64,000 nucleotides of DNA from Sphingomonas mollis (GCF_016427505.1 NZ_JAELXS010000004.1:186001-250000); one strand, 5' to 3'; positions 7,215 through 16,974 are shown, numbered from the stretch's first letter. The notes: generated by a model from the letters alone, not told the origin. Made by a program: numbers and translations.

Positions 7215-9715
7215 CGGGCTAACTCCTCGGCGAAACGGCGAGCGAGCGCACGGACCGCGCCCGCGCTATCGACGGCGACCGCCGCCTCGGCCTGCGCTGT
7301 GGCCTGCGCCAGTGACAGGGCGGCTACCAGCGCCTTGGTGGCGGGCACGCGCGCCGGCGGCACGGACAGCGTCCGCACCCCCAAGCCCAGCAGGATCGGC
7401 ACCGCCAGCGGATCGGCGGCAAGGCCCCCGCACACGCTGACCGGCACGCCGCGCGTCGCCGCGCCGCGACAGGCGGACTGGATCAGCCGCAGCACCGCCG
7501 GGTGCAAGCCATCGATTCCCGCCGCCAGTGCCGGATTGCCGCGATCCATCGCCAGCACATATTGCGTCAGGTCGTTGCTGCCGACCGACAGGAAATCCAC
7601 ATGCGCCGCCAGCAGATCGGCGGTGATCGCCGCCGCCGGCGTCTCCACCATCGCGCCCAGCTGTACCGGGCCGATGCCCAGTTCGCCGCGCAGCCGGTCG
7701 AGCACCGTCCGCACCGCGATCATCTCGTCGACGCTCGCCACCATCGGCACCATGATCCGGCAATGTTCGACATCGGCGACCGACAGGATCGCGCGCAACT
7801 GCGTTTCCAGTATCTGGGGTTGCGCCAGCGCCACGCGAATGCCGCGCACGCCCAGCGCCGGATTCTCCTCCGCCGCGATATCCAGATACGGCGCAGGCTT
7901 GTCGCCGCCGACATCGAGCAGCCGGATGACCACCGGCTTGCCCGCCAGCGCCGCCGCGACGCCGCCATAATCCGCCGCCTGCTCGGCCTCGGTCGGCGCG
8001 GTCGCCCGGTCGAGGAACAGGAATTCGGTGCGCAACAGGCCACAGCCTTCCGCCCCCGCGTCCGCCGCCGCCCGCGCATCGGCGATCGATCCGAGATTGG
8101 CATAGACGCTGACGGCAGTGCCATCCGCCATCACCGTCGGCCGATCTCCCGCCGCGCGCGCCGCCGCTTCCGCCGCCGCCCGGCTGGCAATCGTCGCCTG
8201 TGCCCGGTCGAGCCGGTCGGCGTCGGGATCGACATGCAACGCGCCGCCATCGGCATCGATCACCAGCATCGTGCCGTCCGCCACCGCATCCAGCGGCTCG
8301 CCCAGCGCGACGAGCATCGGCACGCCCATCCCGGCCGCCAGGATCGCGACATGCGACGTCGGTCCACCACCGACGACCGCGAAACCCCCGACCTTCTGCC
8401 CGGCCAGCGCCGCCAGTTGCGACGGTAACAGGTCATGCGCCAGCACGATCGCCCCCGCCGGCACGTCGAGCGGCGCGGCCTCGGTGCCGAGGATCGCGTG
8501 GACGACCCGCAGCGCCACGTCGTGAATATCGTCCGCCCGTTCGGCAATGCGGGCATTGCCGGATGCGCGGAGCTGCGCGCCCTGCTCGACGGCGGCGGTG
8601 AGGATCGCACTGGCCGCAGCGGCACCTGCATCGATCGCCTGCACCGCCCGATCGATCAGCGTCGGATCGTCAAGAATGGCCTGATGCGCCTTCAGAACGC
8701 CGCCCATCTGACCCGGTGTCGCGGCGGCCTCCGCCAGCGTGCGAGCCACCGCGTCGATGCCGGTCGCCAACCGCGTCCGCTCGATCGCCACGCCTTCGCC
8801 ATGCGCCGGTACATCGGGCAGCGCCGGCCGCAGCCACCAGCCCGTACCGACCGCCAGCCCCGGCGCGGCGGTAACGCCACCGATCGCGCCCTCCGCCAGT
8901 TCCACCGGCGCGGCGACCGCACGGGGAGCGACGGCCGGCACCTGTGTATTCGCCTCGCTGATCAGCAATGGCTCGATCGCGGCGATCGCGGCGGCGGCAT
9001 CCGGACCGGTCGCCTCGATCGTCACCTTTGCGCCGTGCGCCAAGCCCAGCGACAGCAACGCCACCGCGCTGGCCGCCGACACGACGGCATCGCCGCGACG
9101 GAAATCGACCCGCACGTCATGCCCGCGGACCGTCGCGACGATCCGCGCGGCCGGACGAGCGTGGAGACCATGCGGCAGTTGCACGACGACATCCTGTCGA
9201 ACGATCTCGCCCGCTGCCGTATCGGTCGTTGACGGCGTGACCTTTGCCCCCACGCCGTCGAACCGGACCCGCATCAACGGATCGCCAACCGACACCGGCC
9301 CTTCGCCACACCGCTCGGTTACCGTGACGCCGTCATGATCGAGCACCAGCACCGGCGTGATCGCCGCCGCCGCGCCACGGACGATCCTGTCCAGATCGAA
9401 CCGGATCAGCGGCGACCCCGCCGTCACCCGGTCGCCCGGCTGGACGAGCGGCGTGAAGCCCGCGCCACCCATCGCCACGGTATCGATGCCGATATGCATC
9501 AACATCGACACGCCCTCGCTCACCGCCAGCGTGATCGCGTGGCCGGCGGCATGAACCGTCAGGACGATCGCATCGCAGGGCGCGTGCAGCGTATCGCCGG
9601 TCGGATCGATGGCCATGCCCTGGCCCATCATCCCCTCGGCGAACACAGGATCGGGCACGGCGGCCAGCGGTACGGCCCAGCCGGCAAGCGGCGCGAAGAG
9701 TTGCATGTCGGTCAT
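7211..9715 (-). CDS. nagF: Fused PTS protein EIIA-HPr-EI (NagF-like)
   Basis: A cytoplasmic multiphosphoryl transfer protein of 834 residues that passes phosphate from PEP to the permease encoded downstream. The EIIA(Glc)-type domain (about 1-150) carries H59 and H74, the same 15-residue spacing as H75 and H90 of E. coli EIIA. HPr (about 172-255) has GLHARPA with H185. Enzyme I (about 275-834) has GGPTSHVAIL with H455. Carrying all general PTS functions in one protein means this sugar system needs no separate ptsHI. The ATG at 9715 has GGGGGAA 12-18 bases upstream. It is divergent from the TonB receptor across a 553-base control region. Confidence 0.93.
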   Translation of the reverse strand: MTDMQLFAPLAGWAVPLAAVPDPVFAEGMMGQGMAIDPTGDTLHAPCDAIVLTVHAAGHAITLAVSEGVSMLMHIGIDTVAMGGAGFTPLVQPGDRVTAGSPLIRFDLDRIVRGAAAAITPVLVLDHDGVTVTERCGEGPVSVGDPLMRVRFDGVGAKVTPSTTDTAAGEIVRQDVVVQLPHGLHARPAARIVATVRGHDVRVDFRRGDAVVSAASAVALLSLGLAHGAKVTIEATGPDAAAAIAAIEPLLISEANTQVPAVAPRAVAAPVELAEGAIGGVTAAPGLAVGTGWWLRPALPDVPAHGEGVAIERTRLATGIDAVARTLAEAAATPGQMGGVLKAHQAILDDPTLIDRAVQAIDAGAAAASAILTAAVEQGAQLRASGNARIAERADDIHDVALRVVHAILGTEAAPLDVPAGAIVLAHDLLPSQLAALAGQKVGGFAVVGGGPTSHVAILAAGMGVPMLVALGEPLDAVADGTMLVIDADGGALHVDPDADRLDRAQATIASRAAAEAAARAAGDRPTVMADGTAVSVYANLGSIADARAAADAGAEGCGLLRTEFLFLDRATAPTEAEQAADYGGVAAALAGKPVVIRLLDVGGDKPAPYLDIAAEENPALGVRGIRVALAQPQILETQLRAILSVADVEHCRIMVPMVASVDEMIAVRTVLDRLRGELGIGPVQLGAMVETPAAAITADLLAAHVDFLSVGSNDLTQYVLAMDRGNPALAAGIDGLHPAVLRLIQSACRGAATRGVPVSVCGGLAADPLAVPILLGLGVRTLSVPPARVPATKALVAALSLAQATAQAEAAVAVDSAGAVRALARRFAEELAR

Positions 9716-10268
9716 CGCCCATTCCCCCGGCAGGTCGCCATCACCCTATCGTCTGCCTCGTCGCTGACAATACCTATCGATGACCACTCGGTTACAATTC
9801 GAAGTCATAGAACGAGGTGAAGCGACGGACTGCTTCCTCATTGATAGCCGATATCGATCGGAAAACATTCGCTCATTCTTCCGATAGCGGTTGCGGAACG
9901 GGTGCCGGCGCCAGCCAAGGTGCGCCGCGGGAAATATCCTACTGCAGATCTCAATCAGGTCGCTCCTAACCCTGTCTCAGCGCATCGTTGCCGAATTTCG
10001 ACATCAGCCTGTGCGGTGGGCAACCTGCGCGACGCGGCCCACCGTCGAGACACATAATTTCAACAATAAAGGAACTTTTTATAAAAAACGTTGTGCACGA
10101 CGTTTTCATGGTAGCGTCTTTGATATGTATTGGTTATGTAATGTATACCAAATGGCGACGATAGCGGACTCTCAAGAATCGTTCGTCGCCCGGTCTGTCG
10201 TCAGCGTTCGGCAGTGAAATTTTAGGGGCGAGCGTGCGGCTGGGCGCGCCTTCGCATTGGGGAATGTT
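9716..10268. other. 553-base divergent control region between PTS genes and TonB receptor
   Basis: No convincing gene is present; the one open frame (from about 9891) lacks family features. The right half (about 10040-10160) is notably AT-rich against the local GC level, with runs such as AATAAAGGAACTTTTTATAA, a 22-base palindrome at 10085-10106 and an imperfect inverted repeat around 10134-10151. It probably holds the promoter and operator of the TonB receptor-fucosidase pair, and on the left the promoter of the PTS pair. Confidence 0.6.
10085..10106. promoter_or_regulatory. Candidate operator palindrome upstream of TonB receptor
   Basis: AAAACGT and ACGTTTT frame the core GTGCAC; ten of eleven base pairs of the 22-base palindrome match. 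Length and symmetry suit a dimeric LacI- or GntR-type sugar regulator. No such regulator gene is in the window. Confidence 0.55.
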
Positions 10269-13037
10269 ATGCGCCTGCGACACATGATTCTCGTCAGCAC
10301 CGCCCTTGCCGGGTTTGCCAATGTAGCCCATGCGCAGGATGCGACACCCGCACCGCAGCAGACGGGTACGACCGCCGCCAGCGGCGACACCGACGACAGC
10401 GAAATCCTCGTCACCGGTTACCGCGGCAGCCTTCGCGAAGCCATCAACGTCAAGCGTAACGCGAATGCCGTCGTCGACGTCATCACCGCGGAAGACGTCG
10501 GCAAATTCCCTGATCGCAACGTCGCCGAATCGCTGTCGCACATCCCGGGCGTCAGCATCGATCGTCGCTTCGGCGAAGGTGAGAAGGTCGCCATCCTCGG
10601 CACCGATCCCGCACTGAACCGGATGCTGCTCGATGGCCATGCGCTCGCATCGGCCGACTGGGGCGGCAACGACAACGATCCGTCCAGCCGTACCTTCAAC
10701 TATTCGCTGCTGGCGCCGGAGCTGGTCGACCGCCTCGAAGTCTACAAGTCGCCCGAGCCCCGCATCGAGGAAGGCAGCATCGGCGGCACCGTGATCGTCC
10801 GCACGCGCCGCCCGCTGGAACTGAAGGCCAATTCGATCTTCGCGTCAGGTGGCTATTCGTACAACGACCGATCCGAGAAGGGCAACGTCCGCGCCTCCGG
10901 CCTCTACAGCTGGAAGAACGAGAGCGAGACGTTCGGCATCCTCGGCGCCGTCACCTATGACAAGCAGAACCTGACCCGCGCCGGTGTCGAGTTCTTCGGC
11001 TATCAGAGCGGTGCCGATTTCTTCCAGAAGAACAGCGACGGCACGGTTCGCCGCGATAGCGCTGGCCAGGGCATTCTGCTCAACCCGAACGCCACCGTCA
11101 CGGGCGGCACGAAGAACGACCTGATCGCCGCGGTCGCCCCGTTCGGCATCAACTACGCCTATTTCCAGCAGACGCGCGAGCGCAAGAGCTACACCGGCAC
11201 CGCCCAGTTCCGGCCGTCCAGCGACCTGACGTTCACGTTGAACGCGCTGCACATCGACGGCAACTACAACAACTACAGCCAGTCGATGTACACGATCCCG
11301 GTCGCATGGACCGGCAGCGTGCTGCAGACCGCCAATGTCAGCAACGGCGTGGTCAATTCCGCCTCGTTCGCCGCCGCGCCCAACCAGAGCGCGCAGCTCG
11401 ATACGCTGGTCCGCAAGACCAAGCTGAAGACCGACAACGTCAACTTTTTCGCCGATTGGGAAGGCGACAACGACGCCAAGGTGTCGTTCGCCGGCGGCTG
11501 GAGCAAGGCGACCGGTGGCCGCAACCCCGAATATCTGTTCAACGTGCAGACGAAGCTGCCGTTCAGCTATGCTTTCACCGGCACGTCGGCCGATGTGAAC
11601 TTTACCGGCGACCTCACCAATCCGGCGAACTACTTCACCAACCCGAACAACAATTCGGCCAACATCGAAGGACGCCCGGTTATCATTGGCGGCCAACCGC
11701 TGGTCGCCGCACAGATCGGCGGCCTTGATTACAGCGTCACGACCGACCGCGACATCTTCGGCGGTTACGACGCGGTGATCCCGTTCGAATTCGGCCCCTT
11801 CACCCAGCTGCTGGTCGGCAGCCGCGTGACCGATCACGTCAACCGGATCAATGCGCGCGGCATCAACACCTATCTGCGCACCTCGTTGCTGGGTTCGCAA
11901 CTGGGCGTCACCACGCTGACGACGCCGGACGGCACGTTCGACGGCAGCGGCGGCACCGGCTCGGCGACCAAGTACCTCAACCTGCCCGAGCAGGCGGTGA
12001 TCGACATCCTGGCGAACGCGATCAACTCGCCGCTCGTCACCAAGATCGGCGCATCGACCCGCGTGAAGGAAACCGTCGCGGCCAGCTATGCCCAGCTGAA
12101 CTTCGACCAGAGCGGCATCCGCGGCAACATCGGTGGTCGTCTCGTCTACACGCGTGACATCTCGAACTACGCGACGACGCTGAGCAACACCGTGAACCCG
12201 CAGCCGGTGCCGACGCGCGTCACCACCGATTATCTGAAGTTCCTGCCCAGCCTGAACATCGCCTATTCGATCACCCCGGAAATCATCATCCGCGGTGCCG
12301 CGGCCAAGGTGATCTCGCGTCCGCGTTATCAGGATCTGGCAGCGGCGACCTCGCTGAATGACGTGACGCTCGATGGCGGCGGCGGCAATCCGAACCTGAA
12401 GCCGTACGCATCGACCAACTACGAAATCACGGCGGAATGGTATCCGCGCCCCGGTTCGTTGATCGCGGTCGAGTTGTTCCGCCGCGAAATTTCGAACTAC
12501 ATCATCAACACGCGCACCAACACGGTGTTCTTCAACTCGCTCCAGAACCGGCTGACGACCTATAACGTCAACCAGCCGATCAACGGCGGCAAGGCGAAGG
12601 TCAACGGCGCGCTGATCTCGGCGCAGAGCGAAATCTGGGGCGGCTTCGGTCTACAGGCGAACTACACCTATCAGGACAGCACCACCTCGTCGGTCGACAC
12701 CACCGGCGCGGCACTCAACCTGCCGTATCTGTCGAAGCACACGGTCAACGTGATCCCGTATTTCGAAAGCGGGCCGTTCCAGGCGCGTTTGAGCTACAAC
12801 TATCGCACCTCCTATTTCCGTACGATCGGCCGCCTCGGTTCGAACGAAATGGTGGCGCCGTACAACCAGCTCGATTTCTCGGCAGGGTTCAACATCACGC
12901 CGCAGATCACGCTGACGGTCAACGCGCAGAACCTGCTCGACGAGACGTATCTGCAGTACAACACCACCCGCGACCGCCCGACGGCCTTCTACAAGAACGG
13001 CCGGACGCTGGCGGCCAACGTCTCCTTCCGCCTGTAA
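10269..13037 (+). CDS. TonB-dependent outer-membrane receptor (Caulobacter-type, TIGR01782-like)
   Basis: A 922-residue outer-membrane receptor. Signal peptide MRLRHMILVSTALAGFANVAHAQ, a TonB-box-like stretch EILVTGYRGSL (about 43-53), plug domain (about 55-180, AESLSHIPGVSIDRR, VYKSPEPRIEEGSIGGTV) and a C-terminal 22-strand barrel ending in AANVSFRL. ATG 10269 is chosen because GGGGAA lies just upstream and the signal peptide follows at once; a TTG four codons earlier is less likely. The fucosidase gene directly downstream and the divergent PTS suggest that it imports an oligosaccharide, perhaps fucosylated or GlcNAc-containing; that substrate is inference. Confidence 0.9.
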   Translation: MRLRHMILVSTALAGFANVAHAQDATPAPQQTGTTAASGDTDDSEILVTGYRGSLREAINVKRNANAVVDVITAEDVGKFPDRNVAESLSHIPGVSIDRRFGEGEKVAILGTDPALNRMLLDGHALASADWGGNDNDPSSRTFNYSLLAPELVDRLEVYKSPEPRIEEGSIGGTVIVRTRRPLELKANSIFASGGYSYNDRSEKGNVRASGLYSWKNESETFGILGAVTYDKQNLTRAGVEFFGYQSGADFFQKNSDGTVRRDSAGQGILLNPNATVTGGTKNDLIAAVAPFGINYAYFQQTRERKSYTGTAQFRPSSDLTFTLNALHIDGNYNNYSQSMYTIPVAWTGSVLQTANVSNGVVNSASFAAAPNQSAQLDTLVRKTKLKTDNVNFFADWEGDNDAKVSFAGGWSKATGGRNPEYLFNVQTKLPFSYAFTGTSADVNFTGDLTNPANYFTNPNNNSANIEGRPVIIGGQPLVAAQIGGLDYSVTTDRDIFGGYDAVIPFEFGPFTQLLVGSRVTDHVNRINARGINTYLRTSLLGSQLGVTTLTTPDGTFDGSGGTGSATKYLNLPEQAVIDILANAINSPLVTKIGASTRVKETVAASYAQLNFDQSGIRGNIGGRLVYTRDISNYATTLSNTVNPQPVPTRVTTDYLKFLPSLNIAYSITPEIIIRGAAAKVISRPRYQDLAAATSLNDVTLDGGGGNPNLKPYASTNYEITAEWYPRPGSLIAVELFRREISNYIINTRTNTVFFNSLQNRLTTYNVNQPINGGKAKVNGALISAQSEIWGGFGLQANYTYQDSTTSSVDTTGAALNLPYLSKHTVNVIPYFESGPFQARLSYNYRTSYFRTIGRLGSNEMVAPYNQLDFSAGFNITPQITLTVNAQNLLDETYLQYNTTRDRPTAFYKNGRTLAANVSFRL

Positions 13038-13064
13038 GCGACCCTCTCAGGTCGTCGATTTCAG

Positions 13065-13092
13065 CAACCCCGGCATTCGCGTGCCGGGGTTG
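13065..13092 (+). terminator. Hairpin after TonB receptor gene
   Basis: CAACCCCGGCA and TGCCGGGGTTG form an 11-base-pair stem with a 6-base loop, followed by TTGTCGTT. It lies between the receptor and the fucosidase, so it may cut back rather than stop expression of the fucosidase. Confidence 0.65.
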
Positions 13093-13134
13093 TTGTCGTT
13101 ACAGCCTCTCTCATTCCGCCCCCGCCTACGGAGC

Positions 13135-15066
13135 ATGACCGTGAACGACTTCACCCGCCGCACGCTGATTTCGTCCGGCATCGCTACCGGGCTGGCCGCC
13201 ACCGCTGCTCCTGCGCTGGCGAAGCCCGCCGCCCCGTCCGGCGCGCCGAAGCCCTGGGGCGCCACGCCCTCGAAACGGCAGCTAGTCTGGCATCGGCGCG
13301 AGCGGTACGCGTTCATCCATTTCTCCATCAACACATTCACCGGTCGCGAATGGGGTTACGGCGACGAGAGCCCCGACCTGTTCAACCCGACCGATTTCGA
13401 TCCCGACCAGATCGTCGCGGCGGCGAAGGCGGGCGGGATGACGGGGATCGTCCTGACCGCCAAGCATCATGACGGCTTCTGCCTCTGGCCGACGAAGCTG
13501 ACCGAACACTGCATCCGCAACGCCCCCTACAAGGGCGGCAAGGGCGATATCGTCGGCGAGATCGAGCGCGCCGCGCGTCGCGCCGGGCTGGCGTTCGGGC
13601 TGTATTTGTCGCCCTGGGACCGCAATCATCCCGAATATGGCCGTCAGGGCTATATCGATTACTTCCGGGCGCAGATCGTCGAGCTTTGCACGCGGTACGG
13701 CGAGCTGTTCGAATTCTGGTTCGATGGCGCGAACGGCGGCGACGGCTATTATGGCGGCGCGCGCGAGACGCGGAAGATCGACGCGCCGGCCTATTACAAA
13801 TGGCCCGAACTGATCGCGCTGGTCCACAAGCATCAGCCGATGGCCTGCACCTTCGATCCGCTCGGCGCGGACATCCGCTGGGTCGGCAATGAGGACGGGG
13901 TCGCCGGCGATCCGTGCTGGCCGACGATGCCGAACCATCCCTATGTCCAGTCGGAGGGCAATTCCGGCGTGCGCGGCGCGCCGCTCTGGTGGCCGGCGGA
14001 GACCAACACCTCGATCCGTCCCGGCTGGTTCTATCACGCCGACGAGGACGCCAAGGTGAAGAGCCCCGCCCGCCTGATCCGTTTCTTCGACGAATCGGTC
14101 GCGCGCGGCACCAACATGCACCTGAACCTGCCGCCGGACCGGCGCGGCCGGATCGCCGATCATGACGTCGCAGTGCTGAAATCCTTCGGCGACGCGATCC
14201 GTGCCAGCTTCGCGACCGATCTGGCGCAGGGTGCGGTGGCGAGCGCCAGCCATGTTCGCGGCCCCGCCTTCGCCGCATCGAAGGTGCTGGACAACGACCG
14301 CGAAACCTATTGGTCGGCGCCCGATGGCGTCACCACCCCGACGCTGACGCTGGACCTGCCCCCCAATCGCAGCTTCGACCTGATCCGCCTGCGCGAATAT
14401 CTGGCGCTCGGCGTCCGCGTCACGCGCTTCGCGGTGGAGGCGGAGATCGGCGGCCGGTGGCAGCGACTGGCCACGCACGATTGCATCGGCGCGCAGCGGA
14501 TCATCCGCCTGCCCGCCCCCGTTACCGCACGGCGCGTCCGCCTCGTCATCCTCGAAGCACCCGCCTGCCCGGCGATCAGCGAGGTGTCGCTGTTCCGCTC
14601 GGTCGCGCCGATCGCGGTCGCGCCGCCCGCCTCCAGCGATCCCACGATCCTGTCGCCGCGCAATTGGCGGGTCGTCACCTCGTCGGCACCGGGCGCCAAT
14701 GTGATGCTCGACAACGACGTATCGACCGTCTGGACGGTGCCCGCTCCCACCGCCACGCCGGTCAGCGTGACGCTCGACCTGCGCGAGGCGTTCGATCTGG
14801 CGGGTTTCAGCCTGACGCCGGCCCGTCACCCTGAAAAGGACACCGCCCCGCCACGCGGCTATCGCGCCGAAACCAGCACGGACGGCACGACCTGGACCGC
14901 CGCTGGCGAGGGAGAATTCCCTAACATCGCCTATGCCCTGGCGACCCAGCGGGTGCCGTTCACCGCGCCACGACCGGTCCGCTACCTGCGCCTGTCGTTC
15001 GCCGCGACCGCGCTGCCGGCCGCGAGAATGGCGATCGCGGATATCGGCGCCTTCACCCGCGGCTAG
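13135..15066 (+). CDS. GH29 alpha-L-fucosidase with C-terminal carbohydrate-binding domains
   Basis: An exported glycosidase of 643 residues. A signal with twin arginine (FTRRTLISSGIATGLAATAA) precedes a GH29 TIM-barrel (about 45-350): WHRRERYAFIHFSINTFTGREWG, TAKHHDGFCLWPT, and EFWFDGANGG with D197 as the expected nucleophile. Two discoidin-like (F5/8 type C) modules follow, at about 365-495 and 515-640. It should release alpha-fucose from glycans; linkage cannot be told from sequence. ATG 13135 is used because the signal starts there and ACGGAG is just upstream; an earlier in-frame ATG at 13081 lies in the preceding hairpin. It probably works with the receptor upstream. Confidence 0.9.
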   Translation: MTVNDFTRRTLISSGIATGLAATAAPALAKPAAPSGAPKPWGATPSKRQLVWHRRERYAFIHFSINTFTGREWGYGDESPDLFNPTDFDPDQIVAAAKAGGMTGIVLTAKHHDGFCLWPTKLTEHCIRNAPYKGGKGDIVGEIERAARRAGLAFGLYLSPWDRNHPEYGRQGYIDYFRAQIVELCTRYGELFEFWFDGANGGDGYYGGARETRKIDAPAYYKWPELIALVHKHQPMACTFDPLGADIRWVGNEDGVAGDPCWPTMPNHPYVQSEGNSGVRGAPLWWPAETNTSIRPGWFYHADEDAKVKSPARLIRFFDESVARGTNMHLNLPPDRRGRIADHDVAVLKSFGDAIRASFATDLAQGAVASASHVRGPAFAASKVLDNDRETYWSAPDGVTTPTLTLDLPPNRSFDLIRLREYLALGVRVTRFAVEAEIGGRWQRLATHDCIGAQRIIRLPAPVTARRVRLVILEAPACPAISEVSLFRSVAPIAVAPPASSDPTILSPRNWRVVTSSAPGANVMLDNDVSTVWTVPAPTATPVSVTLDLREAFDLAGFSLTPARHPEKDTAPPRGYRAETSTDGTTWTAAGEGEFPNIAYALATQRVPFTAPRPVRYLRLSFAATALPAARMAIADIGAFTRG

Positions 15067-15088
15067 AGCATCAAGCGCTTGATCCGAC

Positions 15089-15157
15089 CCGTTCGTGCTG
15101 AGCGAAGTCGAAGCACCGTGTGCAAAGGTGGCCTTCGACTGCGCTCAGGCCGAACGG
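15089..15157. repeat. Inverted repeat R2, copy 1
   Basis: CCGTTCGTGCTGAGCGAAGT starts the left arm, and a mirrored arm ending in CAGGCCGAACGG closes it. It sits after the fucosidase and directly before an R1 copy. A related element is at 60213. Confidence 0.75.
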
Positions 15158-15197
15158 TCGGGGGCGGGTCTGATTTCACGCAACTTGCTCTGGTCTT

Positions 15198-15299
15198 TTC
15201 CCCGGCGGAGGCCGGGGTCCAGTTGGGAAACGCCAGTAGTAGAGCGTCTCGCGCCGTTACGGCGGCCTTACCAACTGCACCCCGGCCTCCGCCGGGGAA
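15198..15299. repeat. Inverted repeat R1, copy 2
   Basis: The same 30-base arm as at 5424, with a nearly perfect complementary arm (15271-15299; one base changed to CTGCACC). It lies between the convergent fucosidase and SH3 protein genes. Confidence 0.9.
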
Positions 15300-15303
15300 C
15301 ACG

Positions 15304-15804
15304 TCAGGGCAGAATTTCGGTCGGCTCCACGCCCCACAGATCGCCGACCTCGACGAAGCCGGCCTTCCCCTCCACGTCCAGCCGGCACCAGCCATTGCCG
15401 CAATGGTCGATCCGCCCGACCACGCCGGGGGCCGCCCGCCAGGCCAGCGGCGCGCCCGGCTCCGGCCGCTCGCGCATTTCCGCCGGCTCCGTACCGCGAA
15501 CGACGGCGGTACGGGTCGAGCGCAACAGGTTCATCAGCATCCATCCCTCGGCCCCGTCGGGGTCCTGCACCTTGCGCCATTCCTTGAACACCGCCACGAC
15601 CCGCACCGGCAGGTCGCGCCGCTGGTACACCCAGCTGGCCGGATAGGTGCGCGCCGGCCCCGTCCGCGTCAGCGCCCGGCCCGGCCCGATCGACCGCCAA
15701 TAGGGCGGCGCCTGCTTCGCCGTCTGGGCCGATGACGAGGCCGCCGGACCGGTCAGGGCCATCGCGGCGGTGGTGATGATGAGGGCGATGCCCGCGATAC
15801 GCAT
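15304..15804 (-). CDS. Exported protein with bacterial SH3-like domains
   Basis: A 166-residue protein with signal peptide MRIAGIALIITTAAMALTGPAA and two SH3-like repeats. The first contains ARTYPASWVYQRRDLPVRVV and WRKVQDPDGAEGWMLMNLL, the second VVGRIDHCGNGWCRLDVEGKAG. Such proteins usually act at the cell wall or periplasm, but the specific role is unknown. ATG 15804 has GGGGAA eight bases upstream, so it is preferred over an in-frame ATG ten codons earlier. It stands alone, with an R1 repeat right after the stop. Confidence 0.8.
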   Translation of the reverse strand: MRIAGIALIITTAAMALTGPAASSSAQTAKQAPPYWRSIGPGRALTRTGPARTYPASWVYQRRDLPVRVVAVFKEWRKVQDPDGAEGWMLMNLLRSTRTAVVRGTEPAEMRERPEPGAPLAWRAAPGVVGRIDHCGNGWCRLDVEGKAGFVEVGDLWGVEPTEILP

Positions 15805-15894
15805 GAACTGTTCCCCTGTTGCCCGTCCCGACACGACGCAGGCAAGCGATCAACGCCCGTTGACGCGTCCGGCGCGCTCCGCCAAGTCCCTATC

Positions 15895-16890
15895 ATGCCC
15901 GATACGCGTCGCTGCTCCCACCCCCGGGTGGTCGTCACCCGCGAATTGCCCGATCAGGTGATGGACCGGATCGCGGCACTGTTCGATGCGCGGCTGTATC
16001 GCGGCGATACGCGGTTGTCGCGCGATGCCCTGCACGCGGCGGTGGCGGAATGCGACGTGCTGGTCCCCACCGTCACCGATGCGATCGATGCCGACCTGAT
16101 CGCGGCCGCCCCTTCGCTGAAACTGATCGCCAATTTCGGGGCCGGCGTGAACCATATCGACCTGCGTGCCGCCCGTGCGCGCGGCATCATCGTCACCAAC
16201 ACCCCCGGTGTCCTGACCGACGATACCGCCGACATGACGATGGCGCTGATCCTGTCCGTACCGCGCCGTCTGGCGGAGGGGGAGAAGCTGGTCCGCTCCG
16301 GCGAATGGCATGGCTGGAGCCCCGGCGGGATGCTGGGCCATCGCATCGGCGGCAAGGCGCTGGGCATCGTCGGCATGGGCCGGATCGGCCAGGCGGTGGC
16401 GGCGCGCGCGCGCGCGTTTGGTCTGTCGATCCATTATCACAACCGCCACCGTCTGCCCGCCGTGCTGGAACAGGAACTGGCGGCGACCTGGCATGCCGAT
16501 CTCGACGATCTGCTTCGCACCGCCGATATCGTCACCGTGCACACGCCGCTGAACGACGACAGCCGGATGCTGATCGACCGGCGTCGCATCGCGCTGATGC
16601 GCCCGCACGTCTATCTGATCAACGCCAGTCGCGGCGGCATCGTCGACGAAGAGGCGCTGGTCGATGCGCTGGAGGACAAGCGGCTGGCGGGTGCGGGCCT
16701 CGACGTGTGGGAACACGAACCCCGCATCGACCCGCGCCTGCTCGCCCTGCCGCATGTCGTCATGACCCCGCATATGGGCTCCGCCACGTTCGAGGGGCGC
16801 GTCGCCAGCGGCGAAAAGGTCATCCAGAATATCCGCATGTGGGCCGACGGCCATCGCCCGCCCGATCAGGTGCTGGAGGGCTGGGCTTAA
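15895..16890 (+). CDS. D-isomer-specific 2-hydroxyacid dehydrogenase (glyoxylate/hydroxypyruvate reductase type)
   Basis: A 331-residue NAD(P)H-dependent dehydrogenase. The Rossmann motif GMGRIGQAVAARARAFG is in the middle, followed by the family signature INASRGGIVDEEALVDAL and the catalytic region with LDVWEHEP and TPHMGSAT (the His of the Glu/His pair). N-terminal NFGAGVNHIDL also fits. The likely reaction is reversible reduction of a 2-keto acid such as glyoxylate to its D-2-hydroxy acid; the exact substrate cannot be told. No clear ribosome site precedes ATG 15895. It is divergent from the SH3 protein gene. Confidence 0.9.
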   Translation: MPDTRRCSHPRVVVTRELPDQVMDRIAALFDARLYRGDTRLSRDALHAAVAECDVLVPTVTDAIDADLIAAAPSLKLIANFGAGVNHIDLRAARARGIIVTNTPGVLTDDTADMTMALILSVPRRLAEGEKLVRSGEWHGWSPGGMLGHRIGGKALGIVGMGRIGQAVAARARAFGLSIHYHNRHRLPAVLEQELAATWHADLDDLLRTADIVTVHTPLNDDSRMLIDRRRIALMRPHVYLINASRGGIVDEEALVDALEDKRLAGAGLDVWEHEPRIDPRLLALPHVVMTPHMGSATFEGRVASGEKVIQNIRMWADGHRPPDQVLEGWA

Positions 16891-16974
16891 GATTTCGGTA
16901 GCGGAACGGTTGGAACGATTGATCTGGATCGGGTTTCTGTCGGGCATCCCCCGGAACCAACAGGAGCATCCACC

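Noticed and set aside
5547..7970. An 807-codon open frame opposite the PTS permease and NagF-like genes
   Set aside because: It is an antisense shadow: Arg/Gln/His-rich, without any domain, and it runs across two real genes. High GC content keeps such frames open.
9891..10217. A 108-codon frame in the PTS/TonB control region
   Set aside because: It crosses AT-rich promoter-like sequence and has no family features or ribosome site.
10257..10268. A TTG start for the TonB receptor four codons upstream
   Set aside because: It would use the ribosome-site bases as codons; ATG 10269 begins a proper signal peptide.
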